From: Rosellinia necatrix
Lineage: Eukaryota; Ascomycota; Sordariomycetes; Xylariales; Xylariaceae
NCBI GenBank assembly: GCA_021209875.1
Contig: JAGYVD010000003.1
Coordinates: 3,038,001-3,102,000 of the forward strand
Direction: 5' to 3'
DNA: 64,000 nucleotides
This document shows, piece after piece, positions 9,357 to 26,052 of this stretch. The first letter of the stretch is position 1. Every line of letters starts with the position of its first letter. The position numbers and the translations under genes are program-made. A model generated the notes under the pieces. It made no database searches. It had not been told where the DNA came from and worked only from the letters and a program-made list of their open reading frames with translations.

Positions 9357-12138
9357 ATGTGCAGACTAGCTGGCGATACTGAGAATTTTGGCGGCGCCAA
9401 CCCCGATCCCACCATGGGTCGAGAGCTGCTGCCCACCAACGTGATCCCCCGCCATTACGACGTCACTCTCGAGCCCGACTTTGCGAAGTTTACCTTCGAG
9501 GGCAAGGTTGTGATCGACTTCGACGTCCAGGAAGAGACGCAGTCTATCTCCCTCCATACTCTCGAGCTCGATATCCACAGCGCCCATATCAAGTCGGGGG
9601 GCTCTGTTGTCACATCCTCTTCAGCCATCACCTATGACAAACTGACCCAAGTTTCCAAGATTGACCTGAAGGATGCGGTCTCCAAGGGCAAAACCCAGCT
9701 AGAGATCAAGTTTACGGGCCAACTCAACGACTCGATGGCCGGCTTCTACCGTTCTACCTATAAAAAACCCGACGGTTCTGAGGCCATTCTAGCCACCACG
9801 CAAATGGAGGCGAATGATTGTCGAAGGGCGTTCCCCTGTTTTGATGAGCCCCTCCATAAAGCCAAGTTCACTGTTACCCTCATCGCGGACAAGCATTTAA
9901 CATGCTTGAGCAACATGGATGTGGCTTCTGAAACCGAGGTGCAATCCGCGATGAGCGGAGCGGCGAAGAAAGCAGTGAAATTCAACCCTACCCCACTCAT
10001 GTCCACGTATTTGGTTGCCTTTATTATCGGCGAGCTCAACTACATCGAGACTAAGAATTTTAGGGTGCCTATCCGTGTATATGCGCCCCCGAGCTCAAAC
10101 ATTGAACACGGGCGCTTTTCTCTTGAACTAGCCGCGCGGACGTTAGAATACTACGAGAAGATCTTCGACGCCGATTTCCCCCTGCCCAAGATGGATATGG
10201 TCGCCATTCCCGACTTCGCTGCCGGCGCCATGGAAAACTGGGGACTGATCACTTATCGAGTCGTGGATCTTATGTTGGACGAATCCGCCAGTGGTGCCGC
10301 CACTAAAGAACGAGTTGCCGAGGTCGTTCAGCACGAGCTAGCTCACCAGTGGTTTGGAAATCTAGTGACCATGGACTGGTGGGAGGGTTTGTGGCTGAAC
10401 GAAGGCTTTGCGACCCTCATGAGCTGGCTGAGTATGCTAATTTTCCCCGAGACTAAATTTCCGATAGCAATATGTGGCTAATATTGGATGTAGGCTGCAA
10501 TCATTTCTACCCCGAATGGAAGGTCTGGGAGAGCTACGTTTCCGATAACCTCCAGAGCGCTCTAGGCCTGGACTCGCTGAGAAGCAGTCATCCAATCGAG
10601 GTGCCGGTCAAGCGAGCCAGCGAGGTCGACCAGATCTTCGACGCTATCTCCTATTCCAAGGGTTCATGTGTTCTACGCATGATCTCAACGTATTTGGGCG
10701 AGGATGTATTCCTAGAAGGCGTTCGGCGATACATCAAACAACACGCTTATGGCAACACGCAAACGGACGACTTGTGGGCAGCTCTTGAAGATGCCAGCGG
10801 CAAGCCTGTGAGAGAGATAATGTCTATTTGGACTAAGAACGTTGGCTACCCGGTCGTTCAAGTCACAGAAAACCCAGGTGATAATTCAATTCATGTCAAG
10901 CAAAACCGATTCTTACGAACTGGTGATACAAAGCCTGAGGAAGACAAAGTTTTATACCCAGTATTCCTTGGGCTTCGAACTAAGACGGGCGTCGACGAGA
11001 CTTTGACCTTGACAGAAAGGGAAGGCATCTATAAGCTATCGGACCTAGACTTCTTCAAGCTAAACGCAAACCACACCAGCATTTATCGAACTTCGTACAG
11101 CCCAGAAAGGCTTACAAAACTAGGCCAGGCTGCAAAGGATGGGAAGTTGACGGTTGAAGATCGTGCCGGCATGATTGCCGATGCTGGTGCTCTTGCGGTT
11201 TCGGGTTACCAAAGGACATCGGGCGTACTCAACCTTTTGAAAGGATTTGATACGGAAGAATCCTTCGTCGTATGGAGCGAGATTATTGCTCGGGTAGCTA
11301 CCGTTCAATCAGCTTGGATTTTCGAGGACCAGGAAGTCAAAGATGGGCTTGAAGCCTTCGTCAAGGAGCTAGTCAGCGAAAGAGCTCATAAGTTAGGCTG
11401 GGTATTCTCAGACAAAGATGGGCATATTGAGCAACAGTTCAAAGCCATGCTCTTCGGCGCCGCCGGAATGGCAGGTGATGGAGAGGTCATTGCAGCAGCC
11501 AAAGATATGTTTGCCAAATACAAGGCTGGTGACAAGTCAGCCATTCACCCCAACATCCGGGGTAGCGTCTTCAGTATGGCTCTCAAGTATGGTGGGAAGG
11601 AAGAGGTAAGCTTACTCATATATGATGGAGTGACAGATAACTAAACCTAGAACAGTACGACGACCTTCTAGACTTGTTCCGAGCGTCCACCAACACGGAT
11701 GAACGCAATACGGTTCTGCGTTGCATCGGCCGCGCTAAGGATCCTGAGCTCATCCAACGAACTCTCGATTTTACTTTGGGCAACGAGGTCAAGAGCCAGG
11801 ACATATATCTCCCAACCAGTGGCCTCCGCAGCCATGCTGAGGGCGTGGAGGCTCTATTCAACTGGCTGACCAAGACATGGCCTGAAATCCATAAACGCCT
11901 CAGTGGTAACCCACCCATCTTAGGCTCGATGGTCACAATTTGCACATCTAGTTTTGCGAAGCCCGAGCAGCTTGACAGAGTCGAGAAATTCTTCAAAGAT
12001 ATTGACACAAAGGCTTTTGACCAACCACTAGCACAGAGCAAGGACGCGATTCGCAGCAAAATCTCGTGGCTTCAGAGAGACCGTGACGATATCGCAACTT
12101 GGGTTAGAGAAAATGGGGATAAGAAAGCCAACTTATAA
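9357..12138 (+). CDS. ape2: M1 zinc aminopeptidase, Ape2/Aap1 type
   Basis: Zinc metallopeptidase (gluzincin, family M1) that removes N-terminal residues from peptides. Three exons: 9357-10431, 10494-11605, 11656-12138; 889 residues, normal for the family. The exopeptidase motif GAMEN is at 290-294. The zinc site HELAH is at 326-330, with the third ligand Glu349 in NEGFA at the canonical spacing. Intron 1 (GTATGC donor, GGCTAAT, GTAG) falls just after the active site and rebuilds WLSCNHFYPEW. Intron 2 (GTAAGC ... AACAG) rebuilds GGKEEYDDLLDLF. The C-terminal half is the helical ERAP1_C-like domain. The start at MCRLAGDTENFGG matches fungal cytosolic forms. The open frame continues upstream for 157 codons, so a longer, possibly organelle-targeted form is conceivable. 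Confidence 0.95.
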
Positions 12139-13037
12139 CCTACTTGTATACAAGTGCACACAGAAGCAGAGGTTTCCCCAAAGATGCATGCCCACTTTGG
12201 CCGCCCTGGTGTACACGTGATCTCTTGGTTCTTCCTCTCCGCAACATGGTGAAAGAAAGGGAGGGGTGGGGAGGGCTGGTGCATTCTAGATTCTGTCAGG
12301 TATCGAGAAGCATACTAGAGCAAATACAATAGAAAACTAGAAAAATAATTTGTATACCACATTAGTTAATAGACCCATGCTAGTAGCTATATGATTTTTA
12401 GAGGTTGTCAACTTGGTATCAATACATTGATAGTTCATGGAATTTTTTTTTTAGAATTTTTCTTTTCTTGTAATAGCTTAAGTTCAAAGAACAATGCCCA
12501 GGATGGAATCAAGGGCACTCACTTCATAATGTACTATCTAAAGGTTAATGTATGTCAGTAGTCCAATGTCTACGGCGCTAGGTAACAGCTCTAAAAGTAC
12601 GTACCTTGCTAATCTGTATAGACCGTACCAAGTCGCCAACAAAATGTCGTCCCTCCTTGACTCCCAGCATCGCCGCCTTTTCTCAATCTAAATCTTTGCA
12701 ATCCTCTGCGGTTTTTATCTACATGTATCCCTACTAGGCGTTAACACCAAGAGAGGCAAAATAGTATGTGTGTGTAGTGGTACTTGATGCAAAACCTCGC
12801 ACTTTTGTATTAGATTGATTGTGATATAAAGCCATGGAGGATCATCGAGCAAGTAAATAATTTGTGACACAATCCCTAGAAATAAGCGTATGTTTTTGTT
12901 TAACAGCTGCCTATGTTTATGTTTTGTATTGATGGGCATCCATTGACAGGTCTCATATCATGCTAGAGGTTGGGCAATCCCTGTCCGGATGATGGATCTT
13001 GTTATGCCTTCGCTAATTTATTTTTGCCTTATTATAT
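12139..13037. other. 3' flank of ape2 up to the retrotransposon
   Basis: AT-leaning non-coding DNA. Only short open frames without family resemblance. It ends with the five bases TATAT that form the left target duplication of the element. Confidence 0.5.
13033..13037. repeat. Left target-site duplication TATAT
   Basis: Five bases next to the 5' LTR, repeated exactly at 20016-20020 after the 3' LTR. Confidence 0.75.
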
Positions 13038-13224
13038 TGTCGCACTGTGGAGGATACAGGGCAGGTATATGCAGATGCATGCAGGCAGGGACATACCCAC
13101 TTTCGGACTGGACTATAAGTAGTATTCTGTATATAGTCCATACATTAGTAGATTCTACTTTTGTAAGTTAATAATATAGATAAATAATCCAGAGCCAGCT
13201 TAGCAAGTCGGCATTACTGCTATA
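13038..13224 (+). repeat. 5' LTR (187 bp)
   Basis: Starts TGTCGCACTG and ends CATTACTGCTATA. Aligned by eye with the 3' LTR it has equal length, no gaps and about 19 differences, all of them transitions. The last CA has become TA. Confidence 0.92.
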
Positions 13225-16200
13225 GATTGGTAGCTAGCGACTGTACGATCGTTTTTCCTTTTGCTAGTTTTTTTTTTCTTTGAATTCTTGAATTTTACTT
13301 GTTTTAGACGGCTTTTTGGTCGGTTTTCCTGTTTGGCTGGTCTCTTGTTTGTTTATTTTACCTTTTTTTTTTTTCTAGCTTGATTATTTGGTTTAACAGT
13401 TGTTTTGTTAAGTTAAAGTCGGCACTATTATTCTTTTTTTTTGGTCCTTGTTTAGTCTGGTATTTCTTTATGTCAGACTTAAAGCTTACGTAGTATTTTA
13501 GACGCTAAATTTGTTGTTTTTATAATACCGGTCACTTTTATATAGTTTTTATTTTGCCTTAGGATTTCTAGAAAGTATTATTTATAACGACACCACTTTT
13601 TCTTATAATTAAAATTAATAACAACATTTTATACCCTGTTAAATAAGCAGAATTAAAATTTAAGTTTTATATTTTTTTTAGATCGTAGTTAAAACGTAAA
13701 GTTTTTAACGTTTTTAATATTTTTTTTTTTTTTGTAGAACTTAAAATATTAAAATTTTTAACCAGTTTTTTTAAACTTTTAAGTTTTTTTTTTGTCGGTT
13801 AGAGTTTAACTTTTTGTTTAAATATTATATTTTTTAAACAATGTTATAACGATGTAACCTAGCTTATTATTAATTAACTCGTTTTGTTTAAAATCTTTTT
13901 TTTTAATAATTTTTTAAAACAAACTAAAAGATATACTGTTGTTATAGTTAGTAATACTTTAGGTCCAGGTGCTAGTTTAGGTATAGGTTCAGGTTTAGGC
14001 TTAAGTTCATATTAAATTTTTTCAGGTTTAGGTTTAAGTTCAGGCTTAGGTTTAGGTTTAGGTTCAGGTTTATATTAAACTTTTTTGTCAGCAACAGATG
14101 CAGCAAACCTTATTACAGCAGCTTTTAAACGATATAAAGCTAACATATTAGAAGTTGTAGCTAGAACTATTAATTTTATTAAAAACTTCTTTTTTTTTAG
14201 TACTAGATCTTATTTTAAAGCTAATAAAGTTGGTTTTTTTAATTTTTTTTTTAAAAACTCCGACGGCTTAAATATAATTGCTTAAAAAAAATAAATTATT
14301 TATATAAACGTTTAAGCTTTTATTAATAAGTTAACTAAGGTTGCTAAAGCTTAAAATAAAAATAAAATAAAAGCTGTTTAAATAATTTGTTTTTAGGCAA
14401 TAGTACTGGCGTAATATACTATTAAACTTATTAATTTAAAAAAAAAAGATATTTTTGCGACGGTATAATTAGTTTAATTTGTAAATTATTTTAAAACTAG
14501 TTTAGACGTAAACGTAATAATATTTTTTAAAATCTCCAGCAGAAACGTTTTATTATGTACGATTTTTTGCAAAATAAAACATTTTGTTTTTTTGTATAAA
14601 CTATGTTATAAAACGCTAAGGCCTGTAATTATAATATAAAAAACCAGCTTTTGTTAGCGTTTAAAGCTTTTAATTTTAAAATATAAAACTAATTATAAAA
14701 ACTAGACAGAACTATTATTTTAGCAGCTTTTTTTAAAAATATTAATAAAAAAAAAAGTATATTGTTAGCTAAAGCCTGCTCTTTATTATATGTATAAACA
14801 TTACAGCTTCTGCAAGTTTTTATGTAGTACAGCAAGCCACGTTTTTTTTATATTAATCGGACTAAACCTTTTTATATATAGTATGCCTAGCTAACTAACT
14901 TTTTTATAATATTAAAACTAGTACTAAAACTTTTATAACAACTATTATAGCAAAAACAACTTTAAAAGTTAGTATAAAGGTCGTAGTTAGTATTATAATA
15001 TTTAATAGCGCTAGCCAGACCTATTTCCCCTTTAAATTCCCCTATTTTGGCGTTGTTTTCCTATAAACGTCCTAAAGAATTTATAAAGTTAAAGTTAAAG
15101 TTAAAAATAAAAGCAAGCCAAGGATTTAAACGTTAAAAATTAATAGATTTTTTAATAATAACAGCAGCAGCAGCAACAGCAGTAGCACAACTTTCCTTGT
15201 TAACTTTTTTATTAATAATATCAGGACCGCCAAGCTTAAGCCTGACCTTAGAATCCTTTATAAAAAATGTATTATAAACATGCTAATAAGTGGCTTTAAA
15301 AATTTAACATGCCAGACTTTAATTAGAATATTTACTATTAGCCCTAAGAAGAAATCCTTTTGTATAATAAGATTTTAAAAAACTTTGGTCTATTAGATGT
15401 TAAAAAACAACTTATAAAAAACGTAACAAACTTTAGTATAAATATTAGTAAAGCTAAGTTTTATACTGTCTGTTATACTATTTTTTTTATAAACAACAAG
15501 TTATATAAGCATATACATAAAATATATAAATAAAAGCACTGTTTAAAACTAAATAATTTAAAACTTTTAAATTTTTTTAAATCTGTTAAAAAAGTTAAGT
15601 TTATATAAATAGCTATAGAAAAAGTGTTATAAGCTATTAATAAAAAATAAGTTGTATAATTTAAAGCTAATTTAACCTTAGATCGTATAGCTAAGTTAAA
15701 TTTATTTATTATATAGTTGTTAATAAATTTCCGCCTAGATATAAGTATAGGTTTTATTTATAAGTTAAAAACTTATTTTAAGTTTTATATTATAACGTTT
15801 TCCATATTTAAACATTAAAACAATATATATATAGACATTAATTGTACCTGTACTTTTGTAAATAAAGCGTGGGCTTTAAAAAGTTATTTAGGTTTAAAAA
15901 TATGTTATCGCGCTATCCTAATAATTATTAAAAGTATAATAAACGACGAGCATACTATATTTAAGTACGCTATTATTAAATTTTTTTTTAAAAGCGTAAA
16001 AAACAGCTAGCCTACAGTAGCTTTATTTATATGCGAGATTATACTTGTTAAAGGACTTTAAATTAAAATGTTGCTTAGTATAAACATATTAAACGCTAAG
16101 CAAGTAAATATTATTTTTTTCTGTAAAGTTGCTATTATATAGTTATACAAAGTTGCAATTTTTATTATATCTACCTCTAGAGCTTTAAAAAAAGCTAAAG

Positions 16201-16679
16201 TCGCCGTTGCTTGGATTAAACTTATTTTTAAGTACTTTTAGGTCTGACTAGCCGTACAACATTCAGCTTTGTTTAGTTAGAACTTTTTTTTTGAACTAAC
16301 TGCTAAACGTATTACATGTCTAGCTTATATAGTTAATAATAACTTGTCCTGTTTACTAGTTAGAAATACTATAAATTACGACATACTATTTTTTAAAAAT
16401 ATATAGTTAAGTTATTTATTTTTTATTAAACTAAACTGTTGTAGATATTAAGTATTAAAACCGGAAGCATTAAATTTAGCAGAACGTAAACTTAAACAGT
16501 TTAAACTATTAACTAAAATCCTATTTAAACTTAAAAACTTTATTATAGCTAATAATAATATAATTAAATATTTGTGCAGTATAACTATATATAAGCATAT
16601 AAACCAGCGTTATATATAAGCATTATATAATTTAGTTATAAAATACCAGGACGTTTTTGCAGATATAAGCTTTGCTGTT

Positions 16680-19600
16680 GTTTTTAAAAATAAGCAACCT
16701 ATTTTTTACTTTAAACCAGGTTAGAATAAAAATATTCTGAAAAAGTGTTAGGTTTATATATTAAATTCTAAAGACAAGTATATCGTTGAAAATATAGTCA
16801 ATAAATTTAAAAGCAAAAGTAGAATTTTTTATATTAAACAACCTGTTTTACTATTTTTCCCTGTTTTTATAGTTTAGTATACCCTTTTTAATTTTAAACG
16901 TAAAAGTTGCATGGTTGTGGACGTCCGCACGTTTAATAATATAAACCTTTTAAACATGTACTTAATAAAATTATAGAACAAAATACTTGGTAAGATTGCA
17001 GCTAAAGAATTTATTTTTTTTTTTGACGCAATTAGTTTTTATTACTAGTAGCAGACATATTTAAGTACCTGCTGGGCTATAATAATTAATACATATATAA
17101 AATAATATATTTTTAATTGCTTTGTTATAAGATATAAAAACAGTAATACGTACGTATAACAACAGATAGATATAGCTTTAAAACTAGTTAAAGCTGCAGA
17201 TTGTTATTATGATAATATTTATGTTGCGTCGACCGTATTTTAAAACTATTATTAAGACCTGATTAACCTGTTTATAATTTTCTGCAGTTAGAACATATTT
17301 ATTAGTCCGTTTAAAATATTTATTAGTTTTTTTAATATAGTAGTACTAAGCAGATTTATAGACTTTTTTAGTTTTTTTATTATTAAAAAACGTTTTAATA
17401 TAATTTGTAAGCTTATTTTTCTTTTATTTTTTAAAGATTTAGAAATTTTTTTTGGTATAACTAGGTATATAAAGCATAATGTTCTCTGTTACGCAAAAAT
17501 AGCTTTACTTTTAAAAAAACGAAAACGCGACATGCTTAAAAAAACTTTACGTAAAAGCAAAACTAAAACTAAGCGTAAGTTATAGGCTTTTAGCGTACTA
17601 ATTAATACACTTATTTTTAAAGAAAAACATGTTTTCGAGATAATTAAGTTAGCTTTTACTTAGCATATAGTTTTTTACTTTTTCTTTTTTAGTTAAATAC
17701 TATGTATTAATTTTAATGTTTTTTAAATTAGCATAAATATAACAGTATATTATATCGCTAATAGTAGTTTTTTTTAACTATATATTAAAAACGTAACTAA
17801 AGCTAAACTTATATTTAGCATATATTTATTTTAAACAGCTATTTAACCTGTCGTTTTTATTTTTTATATTTTAACAGATAAAAAAAAGAAGTACTAGTTA
17901 ACTAAAATAAAAGTATTAAGTTTTGTTTAAGCTTTAAAAAAGATTTAATATTAGATTAACGTTGCGCAAGCTAGAGTTTATGTTTTTATAAACTATAGCG
18001 CTATTATAAAGCTTATTAAGCATAAAAACATTGTTAATTCTGTAGCACTTAGCAATAAAAACTTATAACTTATACGTGTAATAAAATATGTTAGCTGTTT
18101 TATTCTAACTATTATATATAAGCTTAAAAAACTTTATATAGTTTCTAACGCGCTGTTTTGTTTAACTATTAATAAACTTAAGCTAGAACTTTAACCTGAA
18201 GCATAACTTGATTTTTTTTTAGACGACTTTAAAAAACACTAGATTAAGCATATGTTTGCAGAAGAAATACTTCTAGCTTTATAATTAGCATTAATGTATA
18301 GTTTTAAACAAAATTAACTATTGTTTAAAAGTATAGTATTTATATAGATTTTTTTAAAATTTAAAATCTAATTTTAACGCGGATATTTTAAAGACTTTAA
18401 ATAAAAAATTATATTTAATATTGTTAAATAGAATATAACTTTAAAATTAAATAAAGCTGATATTTTTTTTTATATTAAAAACGGAATTTTGTAAAAAAAG
18501 TCAGAATTAAGCGACAGGTTATATATTTTTTAAACGTGTTCAGCAGAGATTTTTAAGCTTTTATATAAAGAAAACTACGTTGTAAACAGAAAGTTTTAAA
18601 TATTTTTAATAAACTTTATTGTCGACCGAAAAAAACTGCGGAAATATTTTAAATTATGTTTTAAATACGTAATACTAAAGATACTATATTATAAGCTTTA
18701 TAGTTTACTGCAGCTTATATTAGGTCTTTTCTGTTTTTTTTATACTGTTATAATCGATATAGCTTTAGTTATACTAGAATTTTATTAGTTGTATAACGTA
18801 TTTTTTATTTTAGTTTATAAGTTTTTTAAAGCTTGTTAAATTATTTTTAGGCGTTATAACTGGACGGCATAACAGTGGGCGTATATAATTATCGACAGGC
18901 TGTTTTTAATCGGCTAAAGAATGCTTAAAATAATTATTAGCAACAAAAACTTTAAGTTTTTAGCCGACTTATAGAAATATATATAGATTAAGCTTAAAAC
19001 ACGTTTGTTTTATGCTACAGCTTATTATTTGTTTATAAATAGTTAAAGTAAACGTTTTATATTAACAGTTAAGTTTATACTGCGATATTATTTTTATTTT
19101 TTGTATAACTTACGCGACTAAGAAAATTTTCTGCTTTAGTTATAGTTTAAACTTAATAACTTCTGTTCAGCTATAATACAGCAGATATTTAATAAAATAA
19201 TATTAAGCTTTATTTTTAACTTTATGCTTGAACTACTTATAAATATATAATTTAACCTACTGTTACGTATTAAAGTATATAACGCGATAGCTGTAGCTTT
19301 AATGTTAGTTAAAGCATACTATAATTAAAGATATTAGCCTATTTTTTTTAATGTTAAACAATAAGTTTTATTATGTTTGCATAAAAGTTACAACATATTA
19401 AAAGCAGCTATATTAAAAAGGAAACTAAGTTAGTAATTCGCAGGACTATTTTAAGTAGTTGAACGTGTTAGTTGTTCTATATATAGACTTAAATTTCTTG
19501 AAAATTTCTATATTTACGATGTTATTTTTATAGACTACTTTAAACCCGCTTTTTTTATAAATGTTTTTAAAAGATTTTTATTATATGCTAAGGACATATA

Positions 19601-19760
19601 TTTTAAAAATTATTTTAAACGTATTATAAACAAAGATACTAACAGTTATTATTTGTTAAAGTATATTAGTCTTAGTTTTAAATATTATAAATAAGTTAAT
19701 TTAAAAGATTTTAAAAACAAGGCAATAAACTTATTAGTAAAATATCGAAAAAAAAAGCCT
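16680..19760 (+). pseudogene. Dead pol gene: reverse transcriptase, RNase H, integrase, chromodomain-like end
   Basis: Read in one frame with many stops. The reverse transcriptase block starts near 16.9 kb with VVDVR. The catalytic Y-x-D-D box survives as Tyr-Tyr-Asp-Asn at 17205-17216 (Asp codon changed GAC/GAT to AAT). An RNase H-like region follows near 17.7-18.2 kb. The integrase SDRDPKF-type motif survives as Ser-Asn-Lys-Asn-Phe-Lys-Phe near 18937-18957. The last 130 or so bases (about 19.63-19.76 kb) keep the spacing of a chromodomain (YLxKY ... NLKDFKNKA ... LLVKYR). None of it can be expressed. Frame identity is by eye; boundaries are approximate. Confidence 0.8.
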
Positions 19761-19828
19761 GTTACTACAGTTAAAATATAAATAGCTTTATTTTAATAAA
19801 GACATTAGCATTTTTAAGGCCAGCACTT

Positions 19829-20015
19829 TGTCGCACTATAAAAAATATAAAGCAGGTATATGCAGATGCATGCAGGCAAGGACATACCTACTTTCGGACT
19901 AGACTATAAGTAGTATTCTGTATACAGTCCATACATTAATAGATTCTACCTTTGTAAGTCAATAATACAGATAAATAATCCAGAGCCAGCTTGGCAAGTC
20001 GGCATTACTGCTACA
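19829..20015 (+). repeat. 3' LTR (187 bp)
   Basis: Starts TGTCGCACTATAAAAAATA and ends GCATTACTGCTACA. Its first 25 bases carry a run of G-to-A changes relative to the 5' LTR, as expected from RIP of the opposite strand. Confidence 0.92.
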
Positions 20016-20020
20016 TATAT
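20016..20020. repeat. Right target-site duplication TATAT
   Basis: Exact match to 13033-13037. Confidence 0.75.
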
Positions 20021-20022
20021 AC

Positions 20023-20246
20023 TGTAGTGGGCCTGATGTCAGGTCCAACTATGACACTGCTAGCTACCACCCGACACCCAGGGTGGTTCTAGTACTGGAA
20101 ATGGGTGTATATAAGGACATTCCGGACCATCTTGGGTCTTGAAGAGTTTAGGAATCGATTGTTGACTCTATTGAGCCCTAAGTACAACCACCTACACCCC
20201 CCTACGGCCTAGAACAAGCCTATCTACTCACTCCGTGATCCCTACA
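20023..20246 (+). repeat. Probable solo LTR or LTR fragment of another gypsy-type family
   Basis: Begins TGTAGTGGGCCTGATGTCAGG and ends GTGATCCCTACA, so it has TG...CA ends with short TGTAG/CTACA inverted termini. A TATATAAGG promoter-like box lies near 20108-20116. It is not visibly RIP-altered and is unlike the 187-bp LTR. No 5-bp target duplication is visible, so the right border is uncertain. Confidence 0.45.
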
Positions 20247-23922
<3,676 letters not shown>

Positions 23923-26052
23923 TTAGCTAAATGGCTAGTTACTTACACGCTGCGTATATGTATTGATGATCGGGATGGTCTGGGGAAACGGTTTGGGCAA
24001 AACGGCGATGATAGATTTCAGGGTCGCTATTAAGAAACTCGAGATATAATGAACAGGTGTTATAAATGTGCCATTTTGTCGGTTCACGACGGGAATTTGT
24101 TGTCGCGGTGGGGAAGGCTATGATGTGCATTTGTGAAGATCCTGGACTAAACGATTGATAAGATAGTGATATGCTGCGTGTAAGTAATCCATAAATGCGA
24201 ATTCTACCAGGTCGTCGTTCATGTACCGAATGTAATGTTGGTTCATGAGAACAGATACGCCATCCGTTCGGCTGAGACATCTAGTTTTGGCCCAAACAAA
24301 CACAACGCTATCCTCAATGATACAATCTCCTTTGGCACTACCATCGAGGTTTTCGGTATGGGCTTGATATTAGTGCCTGAAATACGCAGGTGACGCGAAC
24401 TGTTGTCAGCGCGGAAAAAAAGGTGATAATGTTCTACTACTTGAAACATACCTTGAATTTCGACGCCTAATCTATTTTCTAGCGTCTATGTGCTGTAACT
24501 CGAATCACGAGCTTAGTTAAAACTCGTCGCAGCCGGGCTATCACAGTCCTTAAGGTTGACAGCGAGGAGATTTCATCGTCTAGCGGAATGGCGTTGGGGG
24601 TGAAGTCCACGTCCTCGGCCCGATCGCAACGTGGGCCGGGTAGAGCGTCTCGGGATACGCTGTAGGACATCTGGGGTCATGAAGATCCCGTAGTAGAACG
24701 CGTGACAGAGGTTGAGTATCGTTAGTGAAAAGAGCAGCGATGCGTTTCTCGACTCCCGTGCGTTTCGATGATAGGGCGGAGGTAAACGGGTAATATGCCT
24801 GAGCTGCAATTGGTGGCCCTTGGGGGAGGGAATGCGGGGGCCGAGATCGAGTCTTTCTAGTACACCCACCTGTTTTTCGTTGCATGTGCTCCGGTTTACT
24901 CTGGTCTGGTGCTGTGATATAGTAGTGTTTTGTTCGTCAGATAAAGTCAATATATAGTAAGTATGACGGGCTCGAAATATGGCCGTAGAGACACTTGGCG
25001 GGGTGTGGGACCGCGATGTTTTGCTTCGTGGTCATGGTTGGTTCGTGAATTGCGAGACTTGCATGAGGCAGCTCCAACATGTGTTACGAACCCAAGGACT
25101 TGGAGTAGTATATTTATTATTTATTTGTTCTAAATCCAGTGCTCGCTACCGAAATATAACATCGTGCTCACATGGCTCACATTGGATTACTGCACTCTAC
25201 TGGGTCAGGTCTTTAGGTAGATGGCCAAGGTTTCGACAGCATGGTCTAGAGCATGTGCTTTGCCGACTCCGACAAAGATTATCTCACCATCCCCACATGC
25301 ATGAGACTTCTTTGCCGCTCTCGCTTTCGAATAGACAGCTTAACAAAAGGATGTTGGCTGTCTGACTCTGATCCTATGCCCTATGGTAATTGTTAGCAAA
25401 ACTGGTAGCTAACTTGTGGTTATGTTCAAGGGCGAGGATGGGTATAAATCAGAAGTCCGTTTAATACATTTCGGGTCAAAGACCCGATGATATAAGAGGT
25501 ACCAGAATAAAATAAAATGTGGTTATCATCATTGGAAACGAGGCACGCATGGAGGCTGGTGGAGAGAGGGGAGGTTGACGTGCCTTTAGATGATTTTGGG
25601 TGTATTCTGCGAGGATTAGATGCGCGGAAACAAGGCTCGGGAGAATACACCAGTCCTATGCGAAAAGCTGGCCTTCAAACCAAGTGTTTACGCTCTAGGT
25701 GTTCTATTCGTCACCAAGTTTGACTCACCAAGTTTGAGAGGAGGAGAAAATCGGCGAAGCTTTTGCTCGGTTGAAATTATCTTATTAGCTAGCCCAAGGC
25801 GGCAAATTCTCGGCCCTGTTTGCGGACTAGCGTGGGAAAGCATAGCGGGCGTAGACAAAAAGCTTGGACCACTCTTATCATCTGCCTATCCAACGCCCGC
25901 CCACAAACCTCACCTACCCGCCTGAAATTTCGCACACTAAATTCGTAGCCGCGATCCAACTTCTTGCGACCTCCCGACCCCCCTCGACCCGAGACAAATC
26001 GACAACCACTCTTCGCCCAACTCCGTGTCCGCCGACAAACAACACCGCCGCC
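23923..26052. other. Enolase 3' flank and rps13 promoter
   Basis: About 2.1 kb without a supportable gene. Several frames of 60-130 codons are open, but none resembles a known family and none has convincing introns. The stretch just before 26053 is C-rich and ends in a CACCGCCGCCATG start context. Confidence 0.5.

Larger units (their letters stand above)
13038..20015 (+). mobile_element. RIP-degraded Ty3/gypsy LTR retrotransposon, full length, dead
   Basis: A 6,978-bp element bounded by two 187-bp LTRs (TG...TA on the left, TG...CA on the right) and a 5-bp duplication TATAT. The interior is extremely AT-rich and full of TAA/TAG stops where Gln codons (CAA/CAG) would be expected, the pattern left by C-to-T change in both strands (RIP). 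Reading through stops from about 16.68 kb in one frame gives the order reverse transcriptase, RNase H, integrase, chromodomain-like end, which defines Ty3/gypsy rather than copia. A gag-like stretch may lie near 14.08-14.3 kb. A TGG at 13228-13230, three bases after the 5' LTR, may begin the primer binding site. No purine tract is clear before the 3' LTR. Confidence 0.93.

Noticed and set aside
10432..10493. Apparent break in the aminopeptidase after its zinc site
   Set aside because: Explained by a 62-bp intron that rebuilds WLSCNHFYPEW.
13038..20015. Copia-type classification of the dead element
   Set aside because: Integrase follows RNase H in the read-through frame and the end is chromodomain-like; copia has integrase before reverse transcriptase.
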